Shown piece after piece: positions 1 through 8,689 of a stretch of 64,000 nt of DNA. The notes under the pieces were generated by a model. The model ran no database searches, was not told the origin of the DNA, and worked only from the letters and a program-made list of their open reading frames with translations. This DNA is from Marinagarivorans cellulosilyticus. Lineage in GTDB: Bacteria; Pseudomonadota; Gammaproteobacteria; Pseudomonadales; Cellvibrionaceae. The stretch lies in contig NZ_AP023086.1 of the NCBI RefSeq assembly GCF_021655555.1, positions 2,448,685-2,512,684 of the forward strand, given 5' to 3'. A program made the translations under genes and the position numbers. The stretch's first letter is position 1. Every line of letters begins with the position of its first letter.

Positions 1-704
1 CAACCACACCAGAAGGAAACAATACCCCCTCCGGCAATCCTTATGCGGAAGAGCCGCAAATCACTGGCGGATTTGACGCGCAGGTTGAGCATCACAATGA
101 GCTCGCAGCAAAGCAAGCGCCATCGCCAGCACTAACTACCGCGCCAGAAACCGTCCTTCAGCAGAACCAGGCTGCATACCCTTCGACTCGCGATTACTCG
201 CATGGCGGCATCGAAGAAGCCTTAGAGGCTCAACGGGTGAAGGTTATCGAAGGGTTACGTGCCATTTTTCGTGTCTTTGGGTTTGACGACGATGTCGTTG
301 AAGCGACAGACGATCCCGTGATGTGTTTTCAGTTTAGTACCAAATACTATCATCGCATTACTCCAGACACGCTTTACTACTTAATCCCATTTGAGTTGGC
401 ACTAGAGTACTTCGGGGTGATTAATCCATTAGTGGAAAAGAATATTGGCGAGTGTTTGATTCACGAAGGTGCTGACGAGTTTATGCCGATATATCAGGCG
501 GTCCAAGGCAAGATCATGAATGCGCGGGTCACTGTGCAGTATGGATTAGCGCTTAAGCGTACAGGCAACCGAAAGGCAACCATTAACGGCATGACGTTTG
601 AGGAATTAACACAGTATGCGGAAGCAGCAGTGCGATGGAACGAGGCAATAATCGAATATACAGCGCTGGTTATCAACGATCACGCAGGCCTACTTCCAAA
701 GTAG
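1..704 (+). CDS. ParB-like ICE partition protein, C-terminal part
   Basis: The reading frame is open from base 3 without a start, so the 5' end lies outside the window; a GTG at 237 is internal, not a start. The visible 233 residues begin with a low-complexity Pro/Gln/Ala linker, then a compact C-terminal domain. Position directly before DUF2857, STY4528 and PFL_4669 genes matches the parA-dnaB-parB cluster of PFGI-1-type ICEs, where ParB aids maintenance of the excised circle. The ParB nuclease-like and HTH parts would be upstream, so the family call rests mainly on context. Confidence 0.6.
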   Translation, partial: TTPEGNNTPSGNPYAEEPQITGGFDAQVEHHNELAAKQAPSPALTTAPETVLQQNQAAYPSTRDYSHGGIEEALEAQRVKVIEGLRAIFRVFGFDDDVVEATDDPVMCFQFSTKYYHRITPDTLYYLIPFELALEYFGVINPLVEKNIGECLIHEGADEFMPIYQAVQGKIMNARVTVQYGLALKRTGNRKATINGMTFEELTQYAEAAVRWNEAIIEYTALVINDHAGLLPK

Positions 705-733
705 CAGCCACCTAAAAACCTGAGGAGATAACA

Positions 734-1282
734 ATGAACAATGTATTTTCGAGTATCAATCAACAAGCGCTGATCGTTGCTGCAGAGGCTCTGCGTTCTG
801 ATGACGTCAACACACTTAATGAGCTAGGTTTAGATGGTCTTACTGACGCACTTGCAATGAAACTTAAGCAACTCACGTTGCAAGAGATTACGTGTACGGG
901 CGAATTTAGAGCGCCCCTCGCTCGCATCAGTATTGATCGGCGTAACATCGAGTTATTTATCAATTACGCTGCTGGAAAAACCGCAGAGGATGCACTGGTG
1001 TCCAAGGCCATTAAAGGCGGAATTCGTCAATCGCAGTTGGAAACCCTCAAAGGAACCTCTCGCCGTGAGTATGACGAACGACGCAAGCGTCTGGGGTTGC
1101 AAGAGCATACCAAAGGACGCATTGAACAGTTGAACGAGGAAGATGAATTCCTCGTTATTCGTGAGTGGGAAAAGTTGAAGGACATCAGTGATCCGCTGGC
1201 AAAATTAGTGGAGCTGCATGATCGGACGCAAGTCAGGATAGACAGCGCTTGGGTTGCACTGAACCAACATTCGGATAATTAA
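734..1282 (+). CDS. DUF2857 family ICE protein
   Basis: A 182-residue soluble protein with an AGGAG ribosome site 8 bases before ATG. It has no signal peptide or membrane segment. The C-terminal half is charged and helical (YDERRKRLGL, then EEDEF), typical of the DUF2857 family always found between ParB and the STY4528 replication protein in PFGI-1/SPI-7-like ICEs. Its biochemical role is unknown; a DNA-binding or regulatory role is inference from location. Only two bases separate its stop from the next start, so the two are probably translated together. Confidence 0.65.
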   Translation: MNNVFSSINQQALIVAAEALRSDDVNTLNELGLDGLTDALAMKLKQLTLQEITCTGEFRAPLARISIDRRNIELFINYAAGKTAEDALVSKAIKGGIRQSQLETLKGTSRREYDERRKRLGLQEHTKGRIEQLNEEDEFLVIREWEKLKDISDPLAKLVELHDRTQVRIDSAWVALNQHSDN

Positions 1283-1284
1283 AC

Positions 1285-2892
1285 ATGTCGAATGTTCCAT
1301 CAATCGATCTCCTCCAGCGGCAAATTAAACGTGCCGAACAAGAGCTCGTTTTTGCCAAAGAGACCGGTGCAGCGCAGGATGACTTCGCTGTGCTGTTCAC
1401 CGGTAATTGGCATGACTCTATTCCACGTAATTTGATCCTCAACAACACTTTGTCACCTGTTGATAAAGTGTGTTGGCAAGCTATTCGATTAACGATCAAT
1501 AGTCCCCAGCAACCTGGAACAGCCCCCACCCGCGATGAGCTTGCCGTTATGGTCAATTGCTCAGCGCCGACAATAACAACCGCTCGACAAATGTTGCGTC
1601 TGAGTCGCTACATGACTTTCTGTAGCGTTGTCAGGCACAAGGGTAAGTTTCTCGGTGAAGTGTACCTGCTTCATGAAGAGCCCCTCAGCATAGAAGACAC
1701 TTTATCTCTGGACTCCACTTATTTGGAGTTTTGTGTTGCGTTGGCCAAGTCAGGTAACAAGTCATCACGACTTCGCAAGGAAGCTGGGCGGGTGTTGCGA
1801 GATATTGATCACCTCGGTGTTCGTCAAACACCACCAACTAAATCGCAGGCTTTGGGCGAGCGTATCGAGCAAGGGCTCGACAATTACGGTGTAGAGGAAC
1901 GCCTTGACCCCGAGGGTTTCAACCAGAGAAAGAATTTTGCTCCGGATGGCTTTTTAACCAATGCGGTTATTAATTCATCAAATGATGCCAAAACAGCGGA
2001 TTTTAACCAGAGCAAAAATTTTGCTCCGGATCAAAAAATAACCAATTCTAACCAGAGCAAAAATTTTGCTCTGGTTTCTGATGGTGTTTTTTGTAGTAGT
2101 TTTTGGAGTAGGAGTATTAATAACAAAGTAATAAAAACGCGTACACATGCGCGCGCGATATCAGAAGCAACACCCGCTGACATAGACGACTGGATCGAAA
2201 ACTTGCACGACAAGCAGGATTACACCAGTGATCAGCTACCGCGCTATTCCGAACGTGGTGACCCTCAGCCCAAGCAGAAACCAGACTGGATGTTAAGCGA
2301 CGTTGAAATTGAGCAGCTTGAAACCGGTGTAGAACCTATCGTTACATCGGAGAGCGGCCACCTTGAAATCCAATCAACAAAAATTAAATCACTGTCGGCA
2401 CCATCGCAGGCTCATGGCGGTGGGGTACGGAAATACCAGAGCATTGACCCAGATAACGCGCACAACTCTGGAGGCTTCCAGGCGCAGCTAGATTACTTTT
2501 TTCCTGAAATATCCGACCCCGTTCTATCGCGGTATTCGAGCATAGGTTTTTTCGGAATACAGCCTCAAATGCCGGTGATCGCGCGCGCCATAGGTGGTCT
2601 TGAACCCCTAGAAAGGCGAGATGTTTTGCTGCAATACATGGCGAGAAAGGCCGCTTATGTCCACGGTTGGCACCATGAGGACGTCAGTAATCCTATTGGT
2701 TACATCAAGAAGCTTTGTACTCGAATTAAAAGCGGCGAGTTTATTCCAGACTCGTTTTGCGGTGAATTGATACGGTCACTGCACGAAAAGACGCCCCCCA
2801 TGATTTGCGATACTCATGAGATTCGAGCGAAAAAACAAGAGATCGAGAATTACGGCGCTGAGTTTGAGCGTTGGAAAGAATTGCATAATTGA
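1285..2892 (+). CDS. STY4528-family ICE replication protein
   Basis: 535 residues. Length, gene order and N-terminal region (GNWHDSIPRNLILN about residues 34-47, then a winged-helix-like stretch with PTRDELAVMVNCS) fit the STY4528 family, annotated as pathogenicity-island replication proteins. The middle (about 210-260) holds three copies of an NQxKNFA motif encoded by near-identical DNA palindromes; such low-complexity linkers are variable in the family. The C-terminal 130 residues form a second conserved block ending in helical EFERWKELHN. It may act as an initiator on the palindromic sites within and just after the gene; this is inference. Confidence 0.75.
   Translation: MSNVPSIDLLQRQIKRAEQELVFAKETGAAQDDFAVLFTGNWHDSIPRNLILNNTLSPVDKVCWQAIRLTINSPQQPGTAPTRDELAVMVNCSAPTITTARQMLRLSRYMTFCSVVRHKGKFLGEVYLLHEEPLSIEDTLSLDSTYLEFCVALAKSGNKSSRLRKEAGRVLRDIDHLGVRQTPPTKSQALGERIEQGLDNYGVEERLDPEGFNQRKNFAPDGFLTNAVINSSNDAKTADFNQSKNFAPDQKITNSNQSKNFALVSDGVFCSSFWSRSINNKVIKTRTHARAISEATPADIDDWIENLHDKQDYTSDQLPRYSERGDPQPKQKPDWMLSDVEIEQLETGVEPIVTSESGHLEIQSTKIKSLSAPSQAHGGGVRKYQSIDPDNAHNSGGFQAQLDYFFPEISDPVLSRYSSIGFFGIQPQMPVIARAIGGLEPLERRDVLLQYMARKAAYVHGWHHEDVSNPIGYIKKLCTRIKSGEFIPDSFCGELIRSLHEKTPPMICDTHEIRAKKQEIENYGAEFERWKELHN
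1923..2074 (+). repeat. Three 23-bp palindromes inside the replication gene
   Basis: Copies at 1923-1945, 2007-2029 and 2052-2074. The third is a perfect 11+1+11 palindrome (CCAGAGCAAAA-A-TTTTGCTCTGG); the second has one mismatch and the first three. Spacing is 84 and 45 bp. They translate as NQ(R/S)KNFA(P/L). Placement of iterons within an initiator gene is known for phage lambda O; here an origin or autoregulatory role is inferred. Confidence 0.75.
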
Positions 2893-2909
2893 GTGAATCC
2901 GATGGCAGA

Positions 2910-3126
2910 GTGTAATCACTGATTACACTTCCAGAGTTAAATAGGCCCCGACAGTAAGCCTGTCACCACTGGTGACAGACCAAAAATTAAGTCACTGCCA
3001 GTGGCAAGGTGCAATCAGTGATTGCACTTCGAGAGTTAAATCGGCCTCGACAGTAAGCCTGTCACCACTGGTGACAGACCAAAAATTAAGTCACTGCCAG
3101 TGGCAAGGTGCAATCAGTGATTGCAC
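2910..3126. repeat. 99-bp tandem repeat built from three palindrome types
   Basis: Two full 99-bp units plus the start of a third. Site A (19 bp, 9+1+9) lies at 2910-2928, 3009-3027 and 3108-3126; site B, CTGTCACCA-C-TGGTGACAG, at 2960-2978 and 3059-3077; site C, TGCCA-G-TGGCA, at 2996-3006 and 3095-3105. A1 is GTGTAATCA-C-TGATTACAC while A2 and A3 carry C/G in the arms and G at the centre, so the symmetry is kept while bases change. Sits between the replication protein and PFL_4669 genes; likely protein-binding array (origin, parS-like centromere or operator). Confidence 0.85.
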
Positions 3127-3233
3127 TTCGAGAGTTAAGCGAACAGGTTGGCTACAACTTGATGATTATCAGATTTGATAACAATTGTTACTATTAAAGC
3201 AAAGGGATTAGCAAATTGACTAAGGGCGGAAAT

Positions 3234-4274
3234 ATGACCGACATAAAAAATACGAATGATGAGCAAGTTAAAAGCGCTGAGTCTTCACCGAAGAATCTAA
3301 ACACCAGTGGGTTTGGGAGTTCGTTTGGGAGTTCGTTTGGGAGTTCGTTTAGACGCCCCACAATGATGCTCGACAGTGCAGCTATCCCTTGGGCTGCGAG
3401 TGGTAGTGGCGCTCGAGTGGGACCCAGCATGTCTATGGAGGCATCATTAACGCTTCACACCAAACTAGCCGTTAATTTGTGGAAGGGACGTAAGCCAACA
3501 TCTGCAAAAGTGCGTGATGGTATTCCTGGTGTCTTACGTTTTGCCAAAGAAGCAAGCAAGGCATGGAACGAGGCAACAATGAGTAATCCAGTGGCCGATA
3601 TGTATTTGATATTGGTCGAGGAGCGTTACGAGAAGGCGAGCCGAAAGATAGAAGAATCTACGGCCATTCTTAAAGAATTGCTCGATGTCCAAAACGTATT
3701 CGATGGCATCGGCGTAATGAACAACAATAAGCCGTTTTCGTATGAGCTCAGGTTCTCGTGCCCTTGGGGATACCTAGCATGCGCTTTACTGAAAAAATAC
3801 GATGACCTAATTCGCTTAGCGTTGACGGCCAAACACATCGGCTTTCTCGGTGATCAAGATTGGAAGATTCTGGTTAACGATGTGGGTAAGGCCTTTCGCG
3901 GATTCCTGCAATCATTGGATGCATTTATCCCTGTGCCTATGGATCGCAACTGGTTTGAAAGAGGTATGACACATAAGATTGCCAAGGTGTACAAGCATTA
4001 CGGGTTTGCCAATCGAGAGATGCCCAATGTGCCAGACGATATTATGAGCGGTGAGCGACGCCCCAAAGTTTGCCCGCCCATCAAAAATGAAGCAGAGCGC
4101 CAGAAGATTTGGGATGCAAATGGACCTTTTACCAATAAGGATATGTCAGAACTTGTTAAACCAATGACTATACGAGCTGATGAAGCGAAGAAAGCGCGCA
4201 AAGAAAGATACAAAGCTGAGGCAAGAAAACGATCACAGAGAGTAGAGACTGATGACAATAATAACCCCGATTGA
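3234..4274 (+). CDS. PFL_4669-family integrating conjugative element protein
   Basis: 346 residues from the ATG at 3234, chosen over an in-frame TTG at 3216 because AAGGGCGG lies just upstream of the ATG. The core (SMEASLTLHTKLAVNLWKGR, then a long helical domain) fits the PFL_4669/TIGR03761 family found in PFGI-1-type ICEs between the replication gene and ssb; its function is unknown. A 12-bp repeat GGGAGTTCGTTT occurs three times at 3315-3350 and gives a GSSF tandem in the N-terminal linker, likely to vary by slippage. The C-terminus is Lys/Arg-rich, suggesting nucleic-acid contact. Confidence 0.75.
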   Translation: MTDIKNTNDEQVKSAESSPKNLNTSGFGSSFGSSFGSSFRRPTMMLDSAAIPWAASGSGARVGPSMSMEASLTLHTKLAVNLWKGRKPTSAKVRDGIPGVLRFAKEASKAWNEATMSNPVADMYLILVEERYEKASRKIEESTAILKELLDVQNVFDGIGVMNNNKPFSYELRFSCPWGYLACALLKKYDDLIRLALTAKHIGFLGDQDWKILVNDVGKAFRGFLQSLDAFIPVPMDRNWFERGMTHKIAKVYKHYGFANREMPNVPDDIMSGERRPKVCPPIKNEAERQKIWDANGPFTNKDMSELVKPMTIRADEAKKARKERYKAEARKRSQRVETDDNNNPD

Positions 4275-4890
4275 TATTCAACAAATTGTGAGTGGCACTG
4301 ACTCCATACCACGCGGGATACTGTCGCGTAACCACGATCAAAAATTGTCCAAAATGGATCATCCTTTAAAAGGCCTTTTAAGGGATAAGGGGCGGAGCAG
4401 TTCGACAATTGAAGAAATGATCCGGTTGCATAAGCGGGCCGCGCTTAAAATTGAAAAAGCCGGTGACGCGCTTGTCGAACTCGTGAGAGAAAAAAACGAT
4501 GAGTACGGTGGTGGTCTGTTTAATCTCAAACACAACCGAGGAAGCTCGTTCCAGTGGCGAGCAAACGGCCGTTTAGCTGCGCTGAGTAATGGCACAATTA
4601 AACGTACCGCCAGTCTTCGTCCGTTTAGTGTTGATGCTGACGAGTACATTGTGATCGATCAAGTACTAAGGAGCCTGGGCGCCGAGGCTCGAGCATTCTA
4701 TCGCGCGATTGATAATGTGACGCAGGAGCTGACGATTCGTCACATCATATTGACCAATGCAATGCGTTATATGAATCACCACGTCCAGCGCACAGAAAAA
4801 CAAAGTGAAATTTCACCGCGAGCGCAAAAGATTTCTGAAGATGTGCTCGGTAAAATTTGGCATGAAATTGAGTCTGAAAATACATTTTAA
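4252..4890 (+). CDS. DUF3158 family ICE protein
   Basis: 212 residues, starting inside the end of the PFL_4669 gene (23-base overlap), which suggests translational coupling. Features seen are a conserved HPLKGLLRDKGRS block near residue 37, a KR-rich helix, and FQWRANGRLAALSNG around 99-113. These fit the DUF3158 family that follows PFL_4669 and precedes ssb in this ICE class. No enzymatic motif is visible. Followed by an intrinsic terminator, so this gene ends the first transcription unit. Confidence 0.65.
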   Translation: MTIITPIDIQQIVSGTDSIPRGILSRNHDQKLSKMDHPLKGLLRDKGRSSSTIEEMIRLHKRAALKIEKAGDALVELVREKNDEYGGGLFNLKHNRGSSFQWRANGRLAALSNGTIKRTASLRPFSVDADEYIVIDQVLRSLGAEARAFYRAIDNVTQELTIRHIILTNAMRYMNHHVQRTEKQSEISPRAQKISEDVLGKIWHEIESENTF

Positions 4891-5015
4891 GTTGCTCAGG
4901 CTAAGTACGATTAAACGCTTTAGCGTAAACGAACTTTCCGTAGAATAGGCAATGAGCAGTGAATCTCCTCAGGTTTTTCGCTCACAGGAAGTTCCGTTTA
5001 GATTTCCAATCCTTA

Positions 5016-5039
5016 GGGGCGCCATGCGCCCCTTTTTTT
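5016..5039 (+). terminator. Intrinsic terminator
   Basis: GGGGCGC-CAT-GCGCCCC stem followed by seven T residues, between the DUF3158 gene and ssb. It separates the replication cluster from the ssb-topoisomerase unit. Confidence 0.85.
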
Positions 5040-5137
5040 ATGCACGATCAATATTCATTTGATTGTCGCCGATATATTTCTCTGCGTGCATGCTGCCGGT
5101 GAATTCACACATCACTCATAAATACCGGAGAATTGTA

Positions 5138-5656
5138 ATGGCACGTGGAATAAACAAAATGACGCTAGTTGGGTTTCTAGGTCAGGACCCAGACGTTAAA
5201 TACACTCAAGGTGGCAATGCAGTCACAACAATCAGTGTTGCTACAAGTGATACTTGGACAGATAAGCAAAGCGGGCAGCAACAAGAGCGTACCGAGTGGC
5301 ATCGAGTTGTGTTCTTTAATCGCCTTGCGGAAATCGCTGGGGAGTATTTACGCAAAGGCAGCCAAGTCTACATTGAGGGGCCATTGCGAACCCGTAAGTG
5401 GCAAGATCAAGCCGGGGCTGATCGATACACAACTGAAATCATTGGTAATGAAATGCAAATGATGGGCGGCAGCAATAGCGGCGGCCGTGGCGACAATGGT
5501 GCGGCACCGAATGGTGAGAATCAGCCAGTTAATCAACCGGCACCAGTACAAAATCAACCTGAGTATGTAGCGCCAAGCCAGGCACCTTATCCTGATCAAG
5601 ATATGATTCACCCCAGTGCCGGCGAAAGTCAGAATCCAGGAAGTGGTGGCAATTAA
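5138..5656 (+). CDS. ssb: Single-stranded DNA-binding protein
   Basis: 172 residues from ATG 5138 (MARGINKMTLVG); an upstream in-frame start would add unrelated residues, and CCGGAG precedes this ATG. The OB-fold core is typical: GFLGQDPDVKY, TISVATSDTW, TEWHRVVFFNRLAEIAGEYL, GSQVYIEGPLRTRKWQ. It coats ssDNA during conjugative replication. The Gln/Pro/Asn-rich tail ends in GSGGN instead of the acidic DDDIPF-like tip that recruits host repair proteins. Eleven bases before the topoisomerase gene, so co-transcribed. Confidence 0.93.
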   Translation: MARGINKMTLVGFLGQDPDVKYTQGGNAVTTISVATSDTWTDKQSGQQQERTEWHRVVFFNRLAEIAGEYLRKGSQVYIEGPLRTRKWQDQAGADRYTTEIIGNEMQMMGGSNSGGRGDNGAAPNGENQPVNQPAPVQNQPEYVAPSQAPYPDQDMIHPSAGESQNPGSGGN

Positions 5657-5666
5657 GGAGTGACCA

Positions 5667-7691
5667 ATGTCCATTTTATTTGTTGTCGAATCACCGAATA
5701 AAGCTAAGAGCATTCGTAACTATTTCCCTGATTTTAAAGTCGTCGCAACGGTGGGTCACTTTCGTGATCTGCCTGTTGATCGAATTGGCGCTGAGCCGCC
5801 AAAGCATGAGCCAGAGTATGTAACGATGGAGGGCAAAGCGGATGTTGAGAAAAATCTCCGTGCTGCCGCGAATAAAGCTTCAGTGATTTATCTGGCGACC
5901 GATCCCGACCGTGAGGGCGAAGCGATCGCAGCACATGTTGCGAATTTGCTCGGGCAAAAACACAAGGCAAAGATTCATCGCGTGACCTATGTCGAAGTCA
6001 ATAAAAAATCGATTGAGCATGCAATAAAACAAAAAAGACAAATTGATTGGGCGCTGGTTCGCGCGCAAGAAGCTCGACGGGTTATTGACCGTTATGTCGG
6101 TTACATCGTGTCTCCTGTGCTGACAAACAAATTTAAAGAGCATGTCAGTGCAATTCACTTTTTGAGCGCGGGTCGCGTTCAAACGATTGCGTTAAAGCTC
6201 ATTGTTGAGCGTCAGCGAACGATCAAAAATTTTAAGCCTGTCGAGCACTACGGTGTGACGGCGCATTGCTTGAAAGACGGGGTCGATTATAAAGCGCAGT
6301 GGGCTGCAACTGGCATCAATGATGATGGCTGTGCGAGCACAGAGGATGGTGAAAAAAAACAAGGATCTGGGCTTGTCACTGACAGAGCATTAGCTGAAGC
6401 GGTGAACGCGAGAACTGATACGTTAACCGTGTTTCAGGTGCAGAAAAAAGCGGTGGCCATAGCGCCACCCAAACCGCTGACAACGAGTAGCTTTGTAAGG
6501 CTAATGTCTGGAAAGCTAAGGCTTACAACAAAAGCTTCAATGGACGCTGCTCAGAAGCTGTTTGAGCAAGGTTTAATTACTTACCATCGCACTGATAGCC
6601 CTGTTATGTCAAAAGACGCACAGGAGGCTGTGAGAGCCTTTGCGCGGCAGCAAGGGCTGCCAGTGCCAGAAGCCGCAAGAACGGTTAAAGCGAAACAAGG
6701 TTCGCAAGAAGGGCATGAATGCCTTCGTGTGACGGATATTGCGAATACGCGACCAGAGCTCGTCGATCAGTCGTTAATGAAAGTTTATCAATTGGTCTGG
6801 CTTACAACGCTGCAGTCGCAGCTGGCAAATGCAATTGATGACCGGACTACAGTGATTCTGAAAAATGGGACTGAGGATGTATTCATCGCCAAAGGCTCTG
6901 TACAAAAAGAATTAGGCTGGAGGGCCAGCCTGAAACTGTCAAAGGATGACAGCATTGAATCTGAAAAAATAAGAGGGGGGGAAGAAAAAATAGCGAAGCT
7001 GCCAATGCTCGCCGAAGGCGAAGCCGCCATCGTCGAATCAACGACGCTGGAAATAAAACACACGAAGCCACCCAGTGTCTTCAGCGAAAAAACATTAGTC
7101 GAGAAACTGGACAAACTTAATATCGGTCGCCCAGCGACCTACGCGCAAATCATTGAGCGAATCAATGAGCAAGGCTATATCGAACGTGATACTAAATTAA
7201 ACCTCACTAGTACTGCGCTAGGAGAATGTGTCATCGATGTACTTGACGGGCAGTATTCATTTTTAAATTACGAATACACGGCTGAATTAGAATCACTGTT
7301 TGATCAAATTGCAGATCGCAAACACGAGATGAGTTATCTGCCTGTTGTGGATGCTGTTTATTCAAGTCTTGAATTTGATAGTTCTACGTTAGAAGCGTTG
7401 GCGTTGCCGACGGTGATCTGTGAGAAAATGAGGCAGGTAAAACCGAAAGCAAAGCCTAAATCTAAATCGAAAAAAAGTGGAGCAAAAAAGATGGGTACTG
7501 TTGTTGCGTTCAGTTCAGCGAAAAAGAACAGTGGTATGGATAAGTCGAGCTTTGTAGCTGGGACTCAATGTACGACTTGTCGGTCAGGCACTCTGAGCAT
7601 TAAAGCGTTGAAAGGCGGTGATATTATCGGCAAAGAATTTGTTGGATGCAGTGCCTTTCCAACGTGTAAACATTTTCAGTGGGTTAACTAA
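5667..7691 (+). CDS. Type IA DNA topoisomerase (TopA-like) of the ICE
   Basis: 674 residues. Toprim domain with VVESPNKAKSI (6-16) and DPDREGEAIAAH (79-90); active-site tyrosine in GLITYHRTDSP (Tyr306); one C-terminal zinc finger (CTTC...CSAFPTC) after a Lys-rich linker. It relaxes negatively supercoiled DNA by single-strand passage. ICE relatives usually label this gene topB/traE (topoisomerase III), but the SPxKAKSI and TYxRTDS motifs are those of topoisomerase I. Linked to ssb, as in other ICEs where the pair supports replication and transfer. Confidence 0.9.
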   Translation: MSILFVVESPNKAKSIRNYFPDFKVVATVGHFRDLPVDRIGAEPPKHEPEYVTMEGKADVEKNLRAAANKASVIYLATDPDREGEAIAAHVANLLGQKHKAKIHRVTYVEVNKKSIEHAIKQKRQIDWALVRAQEARRVIDRYVGYIVSPVLTNKFKEHVSAIHFLSAGRVQTIALKLIVERQRTIKNFKPVEHYGVTAHCLKDGVDYKAQWAATGINDDGCASTEDGEKKQGSGLVTDRALAEAVNARTDTLTVFQVQKKAVAIAPPKPLTTSSFVRLMSGKLRLTTKASMDAAQKLFEQGLITYHRTDSPVMSKDAQEAVRAFARQQGLPVPEAARTVKAKQGSQEGHECLRVTDIANTRPELVDQSLMKVYQLVWLTTLQSQLANAIDDRTTVILKNGTEDVFIAKGSVQKELGWRASLKLSKDDSIESEKIRGGEEKIAKLPMLAEGEAAIVESTTLEIKHTKPPSVFSEKTLVEKLDKLNIGRPATYAQIIERINEQGYIERDTKLNLTSTALGECVIDVLDGQYSFLNYEYTAELESLFDQIADRKHEMSYLPVVDAVYSSLEFDSSTLEALALPTVICEKMRQVKPKAKPKSKSKKSGAKKMGTVVAFSSAKKNSGMDKSSFVAGTQCTTCRSGTLSIKALKGGDIIGKEFVGCSAFPTCKHFQWVN

Positions 7692-7708
7692 TTAGGATTA
7701 GAACCGTT

Positions 7709-8122
7709 ATGTATAAATTAAGAGTATTAGGTGTTGCCATGTTGTTACCAGCAATGGCAATAGGGGAAACATTGCAAATTGATGATGAGCCGTATGTTCG
7801 CACTGACCGATACACATTAGTCAGTATTGAGACTCAACCGGAGCAAATATCACCGTTGTTAAGCATTGTTGAAATTAGTTTTTCACAGCACATAAATTCG
7901 GTGGGTCGAGCACTCGATGAGTTGTTGGTCGGATCAGGTTACACGTGGAACAAAGAAATGGCTGAGAATGATCGACTTAATAGATTGTCATTGCCGGTTG
8001 TCGTTCGCGATATTGGCCCTGTACGTTTACGTGATGCACTGATCACTGTTGTAGGTGAGGCGTGGAATTTACAAGTGAATGAGCTCACGCGTGAAGTATG
8101 GTTTGAGCCTAGGGAGATCTAA
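7709..8122 (+). CDS. pilL: PilL-type ICE protein (type IV pilus-related)
   Basis: 137 residues with an N-terminal signal peptide ending near AIGE. The core RYTLVSIETQPEQISPLL, then VGRALDELLVGSGY and LPVVVRDIGPVRLRDAL, is characteristic of the short PilL proteins of PFGI-1-class ICEs, which belong to the conjugative type IV pilus set and are exported. It follows the topoisomerase by 17 bases. The remaining pil genes are not in this window, so either they lie elsewhere in the ICE or were lost. Confidence 0.8.
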   Translation: MYKLRVLGVAMLLPAMAIGETLQIDDEPYVRTDRYTLVSIETQPEQISPLLSIVEISFSQHINSVGRALDELLVGSGYTWNKEMAENDRLNRLSLPVVVRDIGPVRLRDALITVVGEAWNLQVNELTREVWFEPREI

Positions 8123-8124
8123 CC

Positions 8125-8562
8125 ATGACGGTTAAAGTCTTTAAGCATGATGAGTGGATTGAGGCTACGCTTGAAAACCTGAGCCAAGGGGATTACATCT
8201 CTAACGGTCATGCGACGTATTTAGTCTGCGATATGCCGTTTGAAAACGAAAACGGTAAACTTGAAGTGCCGTGTGTATTGCCAGAGCCTGCGCCTATTAT
8301 TATCCAGCTTGGTAATAGCAATGATAAATACATCACTATGGCCATGGATTTGGCTGGCACATCGTTGCGCGATTTCGGGGACGGAACGATGATGCTGTGT
8401 GAGTTTGAAAGTGGCAATACGCATGTATATTCACCAAGGCTTACAAAGCCAGAACTCGAGTTGTTTTGTAAAGACAATATCGAGAAGTACCAAGCCTTTT
8501 TTGATCAATACAGTGATAACGATATTTTTGAAGGACCTGTTTCAATGGATAGGTTTTGGTGA
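8125..8562 (+). CDS. Conserved hypothetical protein, 145 aa
   Basis: Starts two bases after the pilL stop, so it is in the same operon. Acidic, soluble, without signal peptide or membrane segment. The N-terminal half reads as small beta-rich repeats (VKVFKHDEWIEATLENL); the C-terminal part has alternating acidic and aromatic residues (YQAFFDQYSDNDIF). No family recognised and no catalytic motif seen. Confidence 0.6.
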   Translation: MTVKVFKHDEWIEATLENLSQGDYISNGHATYLVCDMPFENENGKLEVPCVLPEPAPIIIQLGNSNDKYITMAMDLAGTSLRDFGDGTMMLCEFESGNTHVYSPRLTKPELELFCKDNIEKYQAFFDQYSDNDIFEGPVSMDRFW

Positions 8563-8689
8563 TCGGTTATTGCCGACAATTCAGTAAATCTTTAAATCCT
8601 TTATGGGCGGGGCAATAACGGTTTAATCGTTTAAATTACTGCGGTAGGTCACTAGACTTTTTATGACTAATCCACAGTGAGCTCGCCCT

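Noticed and set aside
2972..3178. 68-codon ORF with an internal 33-residue repeat
   Set aside because: It is produced by the 99-bp palindrome array (99 is divisible by three), has no ribosome site and no family.
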